In this document: one piece after another, positions 41,644 to 52,385 of the stretch | How the letters are laid out: the number at the start of each line of letters is the position of its first letter | How positions within the stretch are numbered: the stretch's first letter is position 1 | Assembly (NCBI GenBank): GCA_001599935.1 | Contig: BCIJ01000021.1 | Location: forward strand, 172,866 to 236,865 | From: Holtermannia corniformis | Lineage: Eukaryota > Basidiomycota > Tremellomycetes > Holtermanniales | Direction: 5' to 3' | DNA length: 64,000 nt | Made by a program: the position numbers and the translations under genes | The notes under the pieces: generated by a model | What the model saw: only the letters and a program-made list of their open reading frames with translations | Told to the model about the DNA's origin: nothing | The model's database searches: none

Positions 41644-44554
41644 TCACTCAGCTTGACGTCGAATGTTGTCCTGCTTTGTCGCTTGCAGCTGATCAGCACG
41701 ATGATTAAGCGTCTCGACGGTCGGAGTGTTCGGGAAACCAATATCCCTGTCGTCCGTCTATCAGCCAGCGCCTGTGGGGTCAGAGGCACACGCACCAGTA
41801 GCCCGGAGGCGTAGGGTTGTGAGCCCACTTCGAGTTCATCAGCACACCGTGACGATCATTCGAGTCCAAGCAGACGTACCTGCTCACGGTGTCGTGACGT
41901 CTCCTTCTTCTGCTCGACCGGCTCCTCCCGCTCCTGATCATCTAGCTCGCCGACAGGCGCATCCCTCCAGATCGGTCCTTGTGGTTTCGGCAGATCCCCA
42001 CGGCCTTTCCAATACTGTCCCCAGATCAGCAGTGCTCACCCAGTCATGCGATATAGCCCACGTCAGCGCAGCAAAGGCAGTCTGTCGCATGCAGTTTCTT
42101 GCGGTCGTCCTTGTTCCTCACGACTTGGGCGTAGGCGTAGTTGACACCGCCGTTGGCGCGTGGATCGATTTCGTATTCTTCAGTCGGAGCCGAAGTACTG
42201 CCCAGATTGTCAGAACCATCATGAAAGGGAAGAATGCGTAACTCACCTCGCCTGAGGAGCCGGCGCATACCGCCCGTGACCTTTATACCCCGTATAAACT
42301 TCTTTGCCAAAGCCATGACCAGCAGCGCGCATCTCCGCTCGCAGCCGTCCCCTCGCTCTCGGTTCCATCAGATGCGGCTCGCAATGCACCGTTCGGGCCG
42401 GGTCGAGATCAAGTCCGTCGTCTTCGAGATGGTCGACTTTGCGTTTACCTTGCGCGACGGCGGAGGGACGAGCTCCGCTGAGATCAGGCGGAGTCGAGTG
42501 CAGAGGTTGAAGCGGACGACGCGGGGTCGAGGTCTCGATGAGTTGATCTGGACTGGTGGGCTGGCGTCGAGCTTCATGTCGTTCTTGCGGATCTTGTTTT
42601 GACTTGGGGTCACTCGTTTTGACAGACTGTTGCTGCTGCTCTTGACGCTCGATGTTGTCTCGCTTGCCAAAAGCATCGGCGTCGCCTTGCAACCCCATAC
42701 GCGCCCTAGCATTACTCCGGCTCGGCGTCTCCTCGCGCGCACCCGGACGCCTCGTGCGCACGGGCAAACCCATTCCCCGATCTCTTACCAACGGTGAATC
42801 GGCCTGATGAAGTGGGACCGGGACGGACTCCCCCTCGTCCCCGGTCATCTTCTGTACCTTTCCCGGTCGTTCATCTTCGAACGAGTCGACTCGGCGAAAC
42901 GTCTTGCCAGACTTGTTCGACGACGCTGGCGCGCCGAGCCACGGTGTCGTTCTGACGGGAGCGATCTTGGACCCACCGGGTGTCGAGGACATTGCGATTG
43001 GTGTTGTGGGCTTCTTTGGTGATTGAACGGTTGGTTTCGGCTTGGAGACGGTCGCTGGGCGAGCTTTGAGGTGAGTCAGGGCCGGAGAGTGGAGGATGGT
43101 AGCTTGCACATCTGGCGGCGGCACTGCGAGCTTGCGAAAGGCTGCAAGCGGGCGCTGCTGATATGTCGCAGTCTCCCGAGCGGCAGTATCTCGAACAAGA
43201 GCGAGCTCGTCGCGCGGTCGAGTCGGCTTCTTCACTGGACCCGTTGGCGCAATACTCCTAGCCATCTCGACGTCTTCGTCTTCGTCGCTCTGCTCGATGT
43301 GCGCGTCCCGTGGTGGGCTACAACGCTGGGTCGGCGATGTGCCACGCTGCACTTGTTGTTGCGGTGATGGGTGAGATAGTGATTGGCCTTGCAACAGCTG
43401 AACAGCGTGCAAAGCGTGGTCGTTGTTGTGCGCGTCATGCATTGCGTCGTGATGGCTCAGCTGCTTCTGGTGCGTCTGAGGCCGTGGCTGATCCAGCTGA
43501 TGCTCTGCAATGTCGGTTTGGTCTTGATCCGCTCGGTCATGAAGTCGAGGATTGAGCCTAGCCGCCGCCTCTTCCAGACCGCCAGCCCGCTCTGCCTCCT
43601 CTGCCCTCTTCTCCCTTCTCAATCGCCTCCTCTCCTTGGCCACCATCAGCTTCTCCTTCCTCGCATCCATGATGGCGTCTTGAGCCTTTTTGTACAGCTT
43701 CCATTTCGTGATATCATTCGTGCGTTCCGTCTTGAGCGCGTTGTAGGCTGTGCGGAGGTTGCTAAAGCCGGTGCGGAGAGCGAGGTGGACTTTGAGCAGG
43801 GCTGGATGGGAGAGAGATTCGGGTGGGTCGGAGGAAGAGGATGGTTGCTTGTGTGTGGGAGAAAGGCTTGGCTTGGCTTTGGCTTTGAGAGCAGGATCGG
43901 CGGTGATGGGTTTGCTGGCACTGCCGAGGTCAGTCGTGTACCACAGTGACGAGCAAAGGGAGTGAAACGCACCGAGCGATCGCTAGCTCCATTTCAAGCT
44001 TTTCAATCCTCTTCTCGAGCTCCTCCTTGTCCTTCCTGACATCCCTCATCTGCCCACGCTCAACCTCGAGCACCTTTCGCACGTCATCCCGCTCATTCTC
44101 CGCTCGGTCGATCATCCTCCCCAGTCGATCCCGCTCGTCATCCCATTCCTGCTTCCGCCGATCGCTCTCTGCCGTCCACTTTTGCTCTTGCCTCAGATCG
44201 CTCTCGAGCTCGCCGATCCGAGTGCGGAGGGTGTATGCACGCGTCTGGAGAGTCGAGTGCCGGCTTTCAAGATCGGCATGTTTGGTTCGGAGGGCGGAAA
44301 GGTCGGAAGCTGACGTCTGTGCTGAATCGAGGTCTGTGCGGAGGGTGGTGATGGTGTTGTTGAGCGATGCGACCTGCTGCATGTCAGCTCGAGACTTGAC
44401 CGGATACACACGCATGACGAACAGTGTCCTGCAGCTCTGCAACGTCGTCAGCTTGCGTCCCTTGCGTGTTTTGATCGGCCAAACGGGACGCACCTTTGAT
44501 CGTCCCCTGCTGACCGTTCCACCTGCCCTGGAGCTGCTCCAACAGCTCATCCAT
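41644..44554 (-). CDS. CTP1: CtIP/Sae2/Ctp1 DNA-end resection factor
   Basis: Cofactor of Mre11-Rad50 that starts 5' resection at double-strand breaks; nuclear. The N-terminal half (about 44554-43950) is a long coiled coil with heptads (LRTKHADLESRHSTLQTRAYTLRTRIGELE-type), used for multimerisation. A large, disordered Gln/Pro/Ser-rich exon follows (43670-42290). The diagnostic C-terminal domain is split by short introns: NGGVNYAYAQVVRNKDDRKKLHATDC-x-CC (about 42180-42080), then GDLPKPQGPIWRDAP, the Arg-His-Arg motif SRHREQ (41895), and TPPGYWDIGFPNTPTVETL, ending QAE-stop at 41644. The start at 44554 (MDELLEQLQGRW) is the first Met after the neighbour's stop. Likely CDK/Tel1 sites (TP, SP, SQ) abound in the middle exon. 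Confidence 0.85.
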
Positions 44555-44585
44555 CGTCGTCTGCTTGCTCCCGACGCTCCCACTG

Positions 44586-45300
44586 TCACAGCTGACGCTC
44601 GAGTTCACACTTGATATGCTTCAATGGATGGTCGTCGCGATGTAAAGTGGGAGGACCGCGACTGACTTTGGCGACGACCGAGCCAGTGGCAATTATCAAC
44701 GGCCGGAGCGATCCATCTTGCGGTACATTATCCCCTAGATACACTATGTACAAGACGTTCAGCGGTGTCCCCAGTGCCCCTTCGATCTTTATCACTAGCT
44801 GATCATCATCACCTTCCTAGACTGGGCTCTGTGGTTTATAATTCGCTTGTGTGCGACTTGATGGGGTTGTGTCAGCGGTAACACTGGGGTCACAGCAAAC
44901 CTGTTCCCAAGACCCACCCTACACGACAGGCTGCCGGGTTGAGTAGTGCACCGCTGTTCCAGAGCGCAGAGCGATGCTGTCAATGCGCGCCCGTCGCTCG
45001 GATCGTAGCAGCACACCCCACGGTCGAGTTTGAAGTACTTCCCGTCCGGCAGTGGGAGTGCTGGAGCGATCAACTTTTTGATATATGTACTTGGTGCTGC
45101 AATTGATGGACATCTGCATGGAGGCACATCGAATGCGCGGCGCCGACACGGCAGATGACTCGAGCGAGCGCACGGCAAGCTTGGTCACTGGGGTGCCGCC
45201 CAGCTTGAGACGGTTCTTGCCACCACCACCACCACCAACTTCACTGGGTGACACCACTACCCGTATCGCATCCTCACTTGACCACGCCTTGATCGTCAGC
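44586..45300 (-). CDS. Hypothetical protein
   Basis: Three protein-like pieces on the minus strand can be linked by short introns: SEDAIRVVVSPSEVGG (45290-45225), LPDGKYFKLDRGVCCYDPSDGRALTAS (about 45060-44975), and LVIKIEGALGTPLNVLYIVYLGDNVPQ ending at 44586. The last piece has the look of a folded domain; the first contains a Gly run. No Met start is placed with confidence and the join between the first two pieces was not solved. The stop lies 31 bases before the CTP1 start on the same strand. No family recognised. Confidence 0.3.
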
Positions 45301-45737
45301 ACACCTACGGCGTCCTCGTCACCTTGAGCAAGCTCAACACGCGGCGATCATCCACCTGGCGCTGCTAGTGTCATCACCCTCATCATTGCTTGTAGACATC
45401 TGCCTATACACCTCGTGAGTACGCTTACTAGCCGTCTCGTCATTTCGGAGCACACAGACTGATGCTGGCGCCAGTCCTTCTCATCCAGCTCCGTCGAGTG
45501 ACTCAAGATGCTGTCTGCAGGGGGACTCCGGGCTGGCTCTGGCTCGACAAGCAAGGAGACCCAACGGACGGTCCTACGAGTGAGTCGTTGGTAGCCCTGC
45601 ACGTCCCATCCACTGACTGAGGTGCAGTCCGAACTAGCGTAACGCTGCCTGCTCTCTCCTCCAGCAACTGGGCTCTCCCGCAAGAGCTCGACCCTGCCCG
45701 ACTGCACCGCACGGGACCACCAGCCTCTGTGGTGGCC

Positions 45738-46742
45738 ATGCACATGCCTGACATCATGGAGGCTATGTGCTCTATGATGGACTCGCACGCACTACAGAAC
45801 GCGATTCGACTCGATTCCGACTGGTACGCCGTCGGCAGCAGTGTGCTCTACACCAAGCCGATCAAGATCGACTCGCAGCACGCTTGGGGTCGTCTCCGCC
45901 GTGGTGTCACCGGGCGAGGCGTCAAGACCGAATCGCAAAGTCGGGTGCTGAAGAGGTCGCACCTGCTGCGACACATCACAGAGCTCCACCTGTCGATTCC
46001 ACCGCGCGTACTCGATCTCGAGGCTCTTGGTCGCTTCGCGAGCCATGCAGTACCCATGCCGAGTCTATTCAGGCTCTACATCAACTTCCCCCCGAGCCAA
46101 CTTGGCCAACGAGCAATCTTGGACCATCGTCGGCACTGGGTCTGTACGGACGTCGCGTTCCTCGATGCTCTGTTCCCGACCCAAGTGATCTTCGATCACA
46201 CCCACACATGACCGCTTGACCTCAGCATGGGTCTCGAGTTGCTGTGGAAGACCTCGAAGAGCATCGTTCTGCAAGACCAAGCCGTTTGCCAACACCCGGC
46301 GTCCACGAGCAATCCGTCATTGGCGTGGAAGACCGTCAACTTCGACTACCATGGCATGTCGTCGCCCGAACGAACTATCGGCCACGTCAAGGACATCTTT
46401 GCATCCATCAGCCGCACGTTCACCGGCTTTCAAGGACGCCAAAGTCGGATCCAAGGCGCAAAGATGACAATCCTCGCGGGCGTCGGTCTGTTGGGCTGGG
46501 ATCGTTTCAACCTGTCGGACTGGCACGACATGATCTCGGAATGCTCGATCCTCCTCGACAGGCCCGAACCCGACCAAGGCTTTCACTTTGTCTCGATGGA
46601 CGATGAGATGATTCTGAGCTCTCGGGCCTTGATGAACGAAGAGTTTTGGCAGACGATTGTCATCCATGCCCTCTGCGCCGTTCTAGGCGAAGACTTTGAG
46701 GAAGATGACACGAAGTACCGGTTCGAGGTGCTAGGTAGCTAG
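45738..46742 (+). CDS. F-box-like protein, separate type
   Basis: The N-terminal region MHMPDIMEAMCSMMDSHALQNAIRLDSDWYAVGSSVLYTKPIKID has the F-box layout (PDIMEAI, a helix, then RLDSDWYAVGSSVLY, typical of basidiomycete F-box/LRR genes). It is followed by HLLRHITELHLSIPPRVLDLEALGRF. An intron from 46184 to 46238 joins FPTQ to LLWKTSKSIVLQD; the frame dictates this acceptor. The second half is soluble and unremarkable (GLLGWDRFNLSDWHDMIS, CSILLDRPE), ending at 46742. Upstream pieces (WLWLDKQGDPTDG at about 45540, NWALPQELDPARLHRTG at about 45670) suggest one or two earlier exons, so the start shown is probably not the true one. It does not carry the C-terminal motif of the 36-41 kb array. Confidence 0.55.
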
Positions 46743-46811
46743 TATGCCCATGCATGATTGTTTCGTTTGCCGATCAATCAATCAAAGCCTGCTTGAAAGG
46801 CATTGAGGCAA

Positions 46812-47294
46812 AGATGTTAGCCCGTCATCGGGAAATCTGATTACGTAAGCCGTTACGGGCAGTTTACGGGCCCCGTAGCCCGTAATTTACGGGCAAATCC
46901 TGTAATTCTTACGGGCGCCCGTAACCCGTAAAGGGTTCACGGAGCTTTGCAGGCATTTACGGGCATTTACGGGCACTAATTGTAACGGATTCGCCACTCG
47001 GCCGTTAGCCTGCCTGGCAGCCTAGCGGGCGGCTGGCTGATGGCTGACTGATGGCTGACTGATGGCTTGCTGACGGCTGGCTGACTGACTGCCAGGCTGA
47101 CTGCCAGGCTGCGGGCCAAGGACCTGGCGTCTTACGGGCGTTTACGGGTGCTTTACGGGTGCTTTACGGGAAATGCCCGTAAATTACGGGAGAGCCCGTA
47201 AACCCGTCAATATGCCCGTAGTCCGTACGGCCTCTGGAGGTCATTTACGGGCGATCCCGTAACCCGTAAGCCGCCCGATGACGGGCTAACATCT
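46812..47294. mobile_element. Foldback/MITE-like element with TTACGGGC repeats
   Basis: The ends are perfect inverted repeats of 21 bases (the left end starts AGATGTTAGCCCGTCATCGG; the right end is its exact reverse complement). Between them the motif TTTACGGGC or its complement GCCCGTAAA occurs about twenty times in both orientations. A central GC-rich tract (about 47030-47115) repeats GGCTGACTGAT/CTGCCAGG units. There is no coding frame, so it is non-autonomous if mobile. No clear target-site duplication was seen at the flanks (left ...GAGGCAA, right CTTGATC...). It sits 70 bases after the stop of the F-box-like gene. The family of the element was not recognised. Confidence 0.8.
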
Positions 47295-49291
47295 CTTGAT
47301 CGAGGCCAGTTGTGAAGTGCAGTCTGACCTGTGTTGCCGTCGCGGCCAGGACCTTGCGGGCTCAATGGAAAGGAAGCAGTGCAGGGAGGTATTGCACCGA
47401 TTCCTGTCGACCGAAGAATGACGCGCAAGCGAGCCCGAACACTACGCTCCCCGGCGCTCGACCTTCCCAGCCGTGCCGAGACAGATACCGCCAAGGCCAT
47501 CACACAAGGGTAGCATGCCACTCTCACGGTTCACAGCCGACGTAGCCCAGTGATTCGCTAACAAGGGCATTTGTAACTCGACTCCGTCTAAGCGCTACCA
47601 TGCAGACTCAATTAAGCGCATCGTGATGTCCAACTCCCAACTCTGACAAAAGCTCACAGATGGCACCAACGATGCAAGCCTACTTATAAGCCTGGAGTAG
47701 TCATGTGAGATGTACCAGCGGGCGTGCATATGGAGCTGATTGCGCTGCCATTGCTCGGCAGTCGAAAGGCGTGAAGCAGCAAATGTACCTGTCACATTGC
47801 AACCTTTCCGTGGCAGCTACGAGATATCACTCGGCGAGACATTGTCTTCGTCAGTCTCCTCCTAGCTGCACTCGTGGAGCGGGAGCTCGACCTGCCCGCA
47901 GCTTGCGCAAGCCGTCCTCTGGTGTCGCTTGGGCTGCTAAGCGCACGAAGAGAGTGCAGACCTCCTTCATGATGATCATCCACGTCGGCTACGTGCTATC
48001 GACCGTAGTCACTGCTGTCTATGTTCTGCATCACCCAGTTAGGATCACCACTGAACCTTCGCCGCCTGCACCCATATCAAGAACTGATCACCACGCGTCG
48101 CTCAGCGCGTACAGATTGAGAGACGTCAATCCATCGTCATACTCGATTGCTGCTGACTTCATGCCCAACACAAGCAAATGGCACACTCATCTGCGATAGG
48201 CGTTTGGACTCAAAATCCAGCAAAGACTTAGCTTGAAAGTCCCTGGTTAAATCCGTGCCATCCATCGTTGCTACATGCGACAAGCCATAGAACCATGGCG
48301 CTTACCGCTTTGCGCGATTTACGGATGGTAGCAGTGTTGCTGGGCGCATGGAGACGTTGCAAGTTTCCTCCATCAGAGCTATCGCATGACCGGCCGTGTC
48401 TGTGACGATCGTAGACACTCCAGTCCTCGGGGCACCACCAAGAACTGCAACTACCAAGCGAGTGATACTTGACTCAGCAGCAAGATTCGAGCGCATCCGC
48501 ACGCCACCTACGCGCAAGCTAAAAGGCGGTGCACATCCCGCTTCGTGTACCCGCCTTGTGAACCGCGTCTATATCTATCGTGCTCATATATGGCTGCCTA
48601 TACAATACACAGGTGAACTGAAGCAACGCCAAAGACATTACTTCTTGCTGGCGACTCGCGCTCCGAGGTGCATAGCCAAAGGCGCCGACAGGCCCTGGCA
48701 CCTGAGCGCAGCGAGGCTGTGCGAAATCGGTATACATCATGCAAATACAGCTGACGGAATTCATATCTGCTCACGTCCTCCCACCAGCACGCCACTTGTT
48801 GTGCTTGAAAAGAAACGTCGAAGACAAATACGGATGTAGCACCAACTCTCGCGAACGCTACGACAAACCGGCGGTGCGTACGAATGTTTGCAACCAGCCT
48901 CGGGGGTCCCTCCACGTCGACGGCTAGTACAGCCTACCGGATCAAGGGCGTCGTCAACATTCGGGCACGCATTGTTCACCTGACCTCCCACAGGGCTGTT
49001 GTCCCGAGAGCGCTGTGGGCATTGTCCCTGTGCCGTGCGCGAAGGTGGAGCTAGTCGGGGCGGAAGAGCTGGATGAACTGAACATCCGGAGAGTACGGTC
49101 CGTGACCGTGAAGAAATGCGGAGGAGGAACAGAGATGAACCGAGCTGAAAAGACGGAGATTGTCAGTTACTAAGATGAACGACTGAGAAGGAAAAGGGAC
49201 GAACGAGACAAGGCCGGCGTGTGAACCGACGAAATAAGAGACAGTAAGTGGACGATGTAGGAGAAAGGACAATGAGAGGTCGTGCTTGAGC
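47295..49291. other. Two-kilobase stretch without a supported gene
   Basis: A plus-strand frame at about 47870-48199 has a possible membrane piece (MIIHVGYVLSTVVTAVYVL) but no convincing start or splice context. A tRNA-like fold at 48178-48261 is discussed under rejected items. The remainder shows only short shadows on both strands. It lies between a transposon-like element and the end of the trypsin-like gene, so decay of an older gene is possible. Confidence 0.4.
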
Positions 49292-51442
49292 TCAGTCCTC
49301 GACGGTGTAGACGATGTCGTAAAATTCGGCAAAGGGGTAATTCAAGCGGACTTGCTTTACCACCCACCACATAGGTGTGCCGAAGGTTACGTGGTTGTGC
49401 GCGCCTCGGGGCATACCGGAATGCAGCATCGCGAGTCCGTGACCGTCGCCGGTGAAGATGAGAGATCCAGAGTCTCCATGATCGGAGAAATCGCCCGATG
49501 TCTGGCTATAGTTGTAAACGACGAGCTCCCTCGACTCGACCCCGGACTCGGTGCAAGTGTAGGCCTCCATGCCGGAGTAGCGGCCCAAGGTGAGTTTTGT
49601 CGTGTTTCCGTATTTGCCGACCACGAACAGAGGGGCGCCGTTCTTGTCGAACGTGTCGGGGCTGAGGACGCGGGAGCGAGGAAGGATAGACTGGATGGGG
49701 AGCTGGAGACTGGCTGGGATCCTCCTGTTCTGGCGAACGCCCTCGAGGGGCCAGAACCGGTCCTCGAGCTCATCGGCCGTGTACTGATTGCCTGGACGAG
49801 GAGACATTGTCAGTAAGCGAGGCGGGAGACGGACAGAGAGGAAAACGGCACAGAACGCACCAAGGTCAACGCTATTGCGCTCAAATTTGTCCAGCTTGTT
49901 CAAATCCACCGCGATCGTGGCAATGTCGCGGGTGTAATCGCGCTGGTCCACCCTGGCGTCGATCTTGGGGGCCCAATCGACGATCCCGAACCGGCGACCC
50001 TCGGAGTCTCTCCACTGGCCGTCTACGTCGTCGAATAGCGCCTTGAGGGGGGCATAGTCCTCGTTCTGCTCCTTGAGCGCATTCCTCTTGCGCTCGAGCG
50101 CCTGCATATCCTCGTCGTCCGTGCCCAACGCATTCTCCAACTCGTTGACCTCGTCCAACAGACTGACAGAGTTGCGGAAGCCCTTGGCCACAGCTGCCTC
50201 GATCTCGGTGATGGCAAGCTCAAGACGACGCTCGCCACAGACGAGGACGTGCTCGGGGTCGGCCGCGTCCAGCTCGTAGTCGGTCGCGGTGCTGATGGAG
50301 GCGACGTGTTTATTGGTGAGGGCGAGGACTCGATCGCTGGGCTCGCCGCCGCTCGTCTTCACCTCCTTGAACAAGAGCGTGACGGTGCCCTGGACATCGT
50401 CAGACTGCCTCGCAATGGGAATGCCGAGACCGGTGTTGAACGGGGTGCTGAGCCCAAACTTGGCGTTGGTGTTCCTGACGATGCCCATGAGAGGCGGGCC
50501 ATCCAGACGGACGACCTCGCCCTCGTACCACTCGACTGCGACGTTGGAGATGTTGTACTTGGAGAGGACGTGCAGAATGTCGGGAGTCGCATCGCAGACG
50601 TCCCTAGGCTTGGCCGTGCCGGGGAGCACGGCGATCCAGACTACGACAGGACCGAGGGCTGACTCGACGCCGTTCTCGACGGTGGAGAAGCGAGCCGTCT
50701 TGACTGCAGAGTACCGGAGACGGCGGGCTTTCAACGACGAGATGATCTCAGGAGCCACCTGGCCCCAGACGTCGTTGAGGGGGGTGTTGAAGACGCCGTG
50801 GGCAGTCTTGGCTGAGATGTGGTGGAAGCGGGTGCCAGTCAGGGGGACGGGGAAAGGGTTCGTCTCCAGATCAGAGCGCCACATGAGCTGGATATCACCA
50901 ATGCCATGGTAGTAGAAGCGGGACTCGTATTTCGATACCATGTCAGGCGCTACGACAGTGAGAGCCTTTGAGTTGCCGCTCATCTCCGACCAGGGAGTGA
51001 GGGTGGGAGACGTGGGCGAGGTAGGAGAGGCGAGCAGCCTAGCAGGGTCCGGTGCGAGAGGAGTCTTGTGATAGACGCGAGTGAGGCAGTAGGCCGAGAA
51101 ACAGGTGATAGCTGGGGACGCAGGAAGACGTAAGTACGTGGAGCATGAAAGACGCAACAAACGAAGATGAGAAGACTTACATCCCAGGGAATCGGGATTA
51201 GCCCTCGCCTTGTTGATGAGAAGCTGGATCCCGGGAGGAACGCCTATACAAGGAACGGACAATAATAGTGAGTGGAGAGACGGGAGGTGCGTAACGACGA
51301 AGAGGCTCACCTTTGCCGAGGAATCCGAGCTGGACGAGCTCCTCCTCGCTCACATCGGCGAGCTCTGCGTAAAACAGTCAGCGCTCGTGACCAAGTCGGA
51401 CGAAGGACGCCACTCACTCTTGTTTGCATACTTGGGGTCCAT
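49292..51442 (-). CDS. Trypsin-like serine protease-fold protein
   Basis: Exon 1 (51442-51418, MDPKYANK) and two small exons encode LADVSEEELVQLGFLGKGVPPGIQLLINKAR, a helical leader. The main exon follows, with one late intron (49861 to about 49795), giving about 630 residues. The protease-like core shows the catalytic His in LALTNKHVAS (about 50300) and the catalytic Ser in HGDSGSLIF (GDSGS, about 49470). The Asp is likely within RDIATIAVDLNKLD, so the triad seems complete. A charged insert of about 110 residues (LDEVNELENALGTDDEDMQALERKR, coiled coil) separates His from Asp, longer than in classical trypsins. No signal peptide is visible, so an intracellular location is likely. Basidiomycetes carry many uncharacterised proteins of this plan. 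Substrate unknown. Confidence 0.7.
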
Positions 51443-52385
51443 GATGAGAATGAAAGCAGTTTGTAGTCAGAAACGCAAGTGGGTAAGACGTCGAAGGGGG
51501 ATGGATGAGTTGGGGCACGATGAGGAAGCGCCAGACTGAGACTTTTATACGTCTCAAGCAAGTGAGCCGAGTCCTTGAGCATCACACGCTCTCACACGGC
51601 CTCGCCTTGGAGCTGTGTGTCTGATGATATTGTCGTGTGTCCTTGCTCGACGCTGTTAGCATTGGAAGTGAGAGCTAGTGACAGCGAGTCGCTAGGGGTT
51701 TGCTAGCCGCGTCCGTCTTGGGGCCTCTCGCCCAGTATCGCCAAATCAGACAGTGCCGCACTACGAGGACTGTGGAGGATCGACGAGGGAGAACACATCC
51801 GTCGTGATCACGCCTGGATCGTGTCAGGCTCCGACCAGCTCGTCCGATCGGCAGCGGTCGGCCTCGCTAAGAAAAGGGGCTTTGGCTGTTGTACTTGTTC
51901 ATCTCGTCTTCTCATGCACTCCTGAACTACGGGTAGCTCCAGAGCTCACTCTTGACAAGGCAGGCAGACGACTCAGTCGCACAAGCAACAGCTTGTACGC
52001 GCTTTTGCCTCGGGTTGGGATTAAAACCATCAAGTGACCAGGTTGACCTCGGTGGTGAACACCCCTATTGAGCGCGATGAAATTCCTATCTTGTTGTAGA
52101 TCAGCATGCCATCGGATACATTGTTATGAGCTGCTCATCCGACTGTTGAGGCTCGTTGCGACCATTGCCCGCAGCACACTCGGCTTCGCAGTCGTCGATC
52201 GTCAGCAACAGCACCCCTTGTTGGCCCTACGACAGTAGCCATACTCGGAAGCGACCAGCCTCGGGACGCGTCATACCCTTCGAGCAGCCAAATCTCCCAA
52301 CTCAAACATCCGACCGGAGCTGTGCATCTTTTTGCGCGTCAGACCGGCGCGGGCGTCTGTGAATCAGAGTATGGGATGCGATGCA
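51443..52385. other. Intergenic between NudE and protease-like gene
   Basis: Both neighbours are on the minus strand, so this holds the NudE 3' region and the promoter of the protease-like gene. No coding frame is supported. 51755-51792 is similar to 874-911 (CCGCACTACGAGGA, then GAGGATCGACGAG). Confidence 0.45.

Noticed and set aside
43946..44614. Plus-strand Ser/Arg-rich open frame of 222 codons.
   Set aside because: Antisense of the CTP1 coiled coil; the reverse of Glu/Leu-rich codons gives Ser/Leu runs.
46860..47290. TTACGGG repeats considered as degenerate telomeric DNA.
   Set aside because: Fungal telomeres use TTAGGG-type units in one orientation. Here the motif occurs in both orientations within inverted repeat ends.
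48178..48261. tRNA-Leu(CAA)-like sequence: 84 bases, 7-base-pair acceptor stem (ATGGCAC/GTGCCAT), canonical-looking anticodon loop CTCAAAA.
   Set aside because: The D arm lacks the GG and A-box consensus, and the T stem pairs only at two positions (GGTTAAATCC, one base short of the B box). At best a decayed copy; a tRNA scan with a covariance model would decide.
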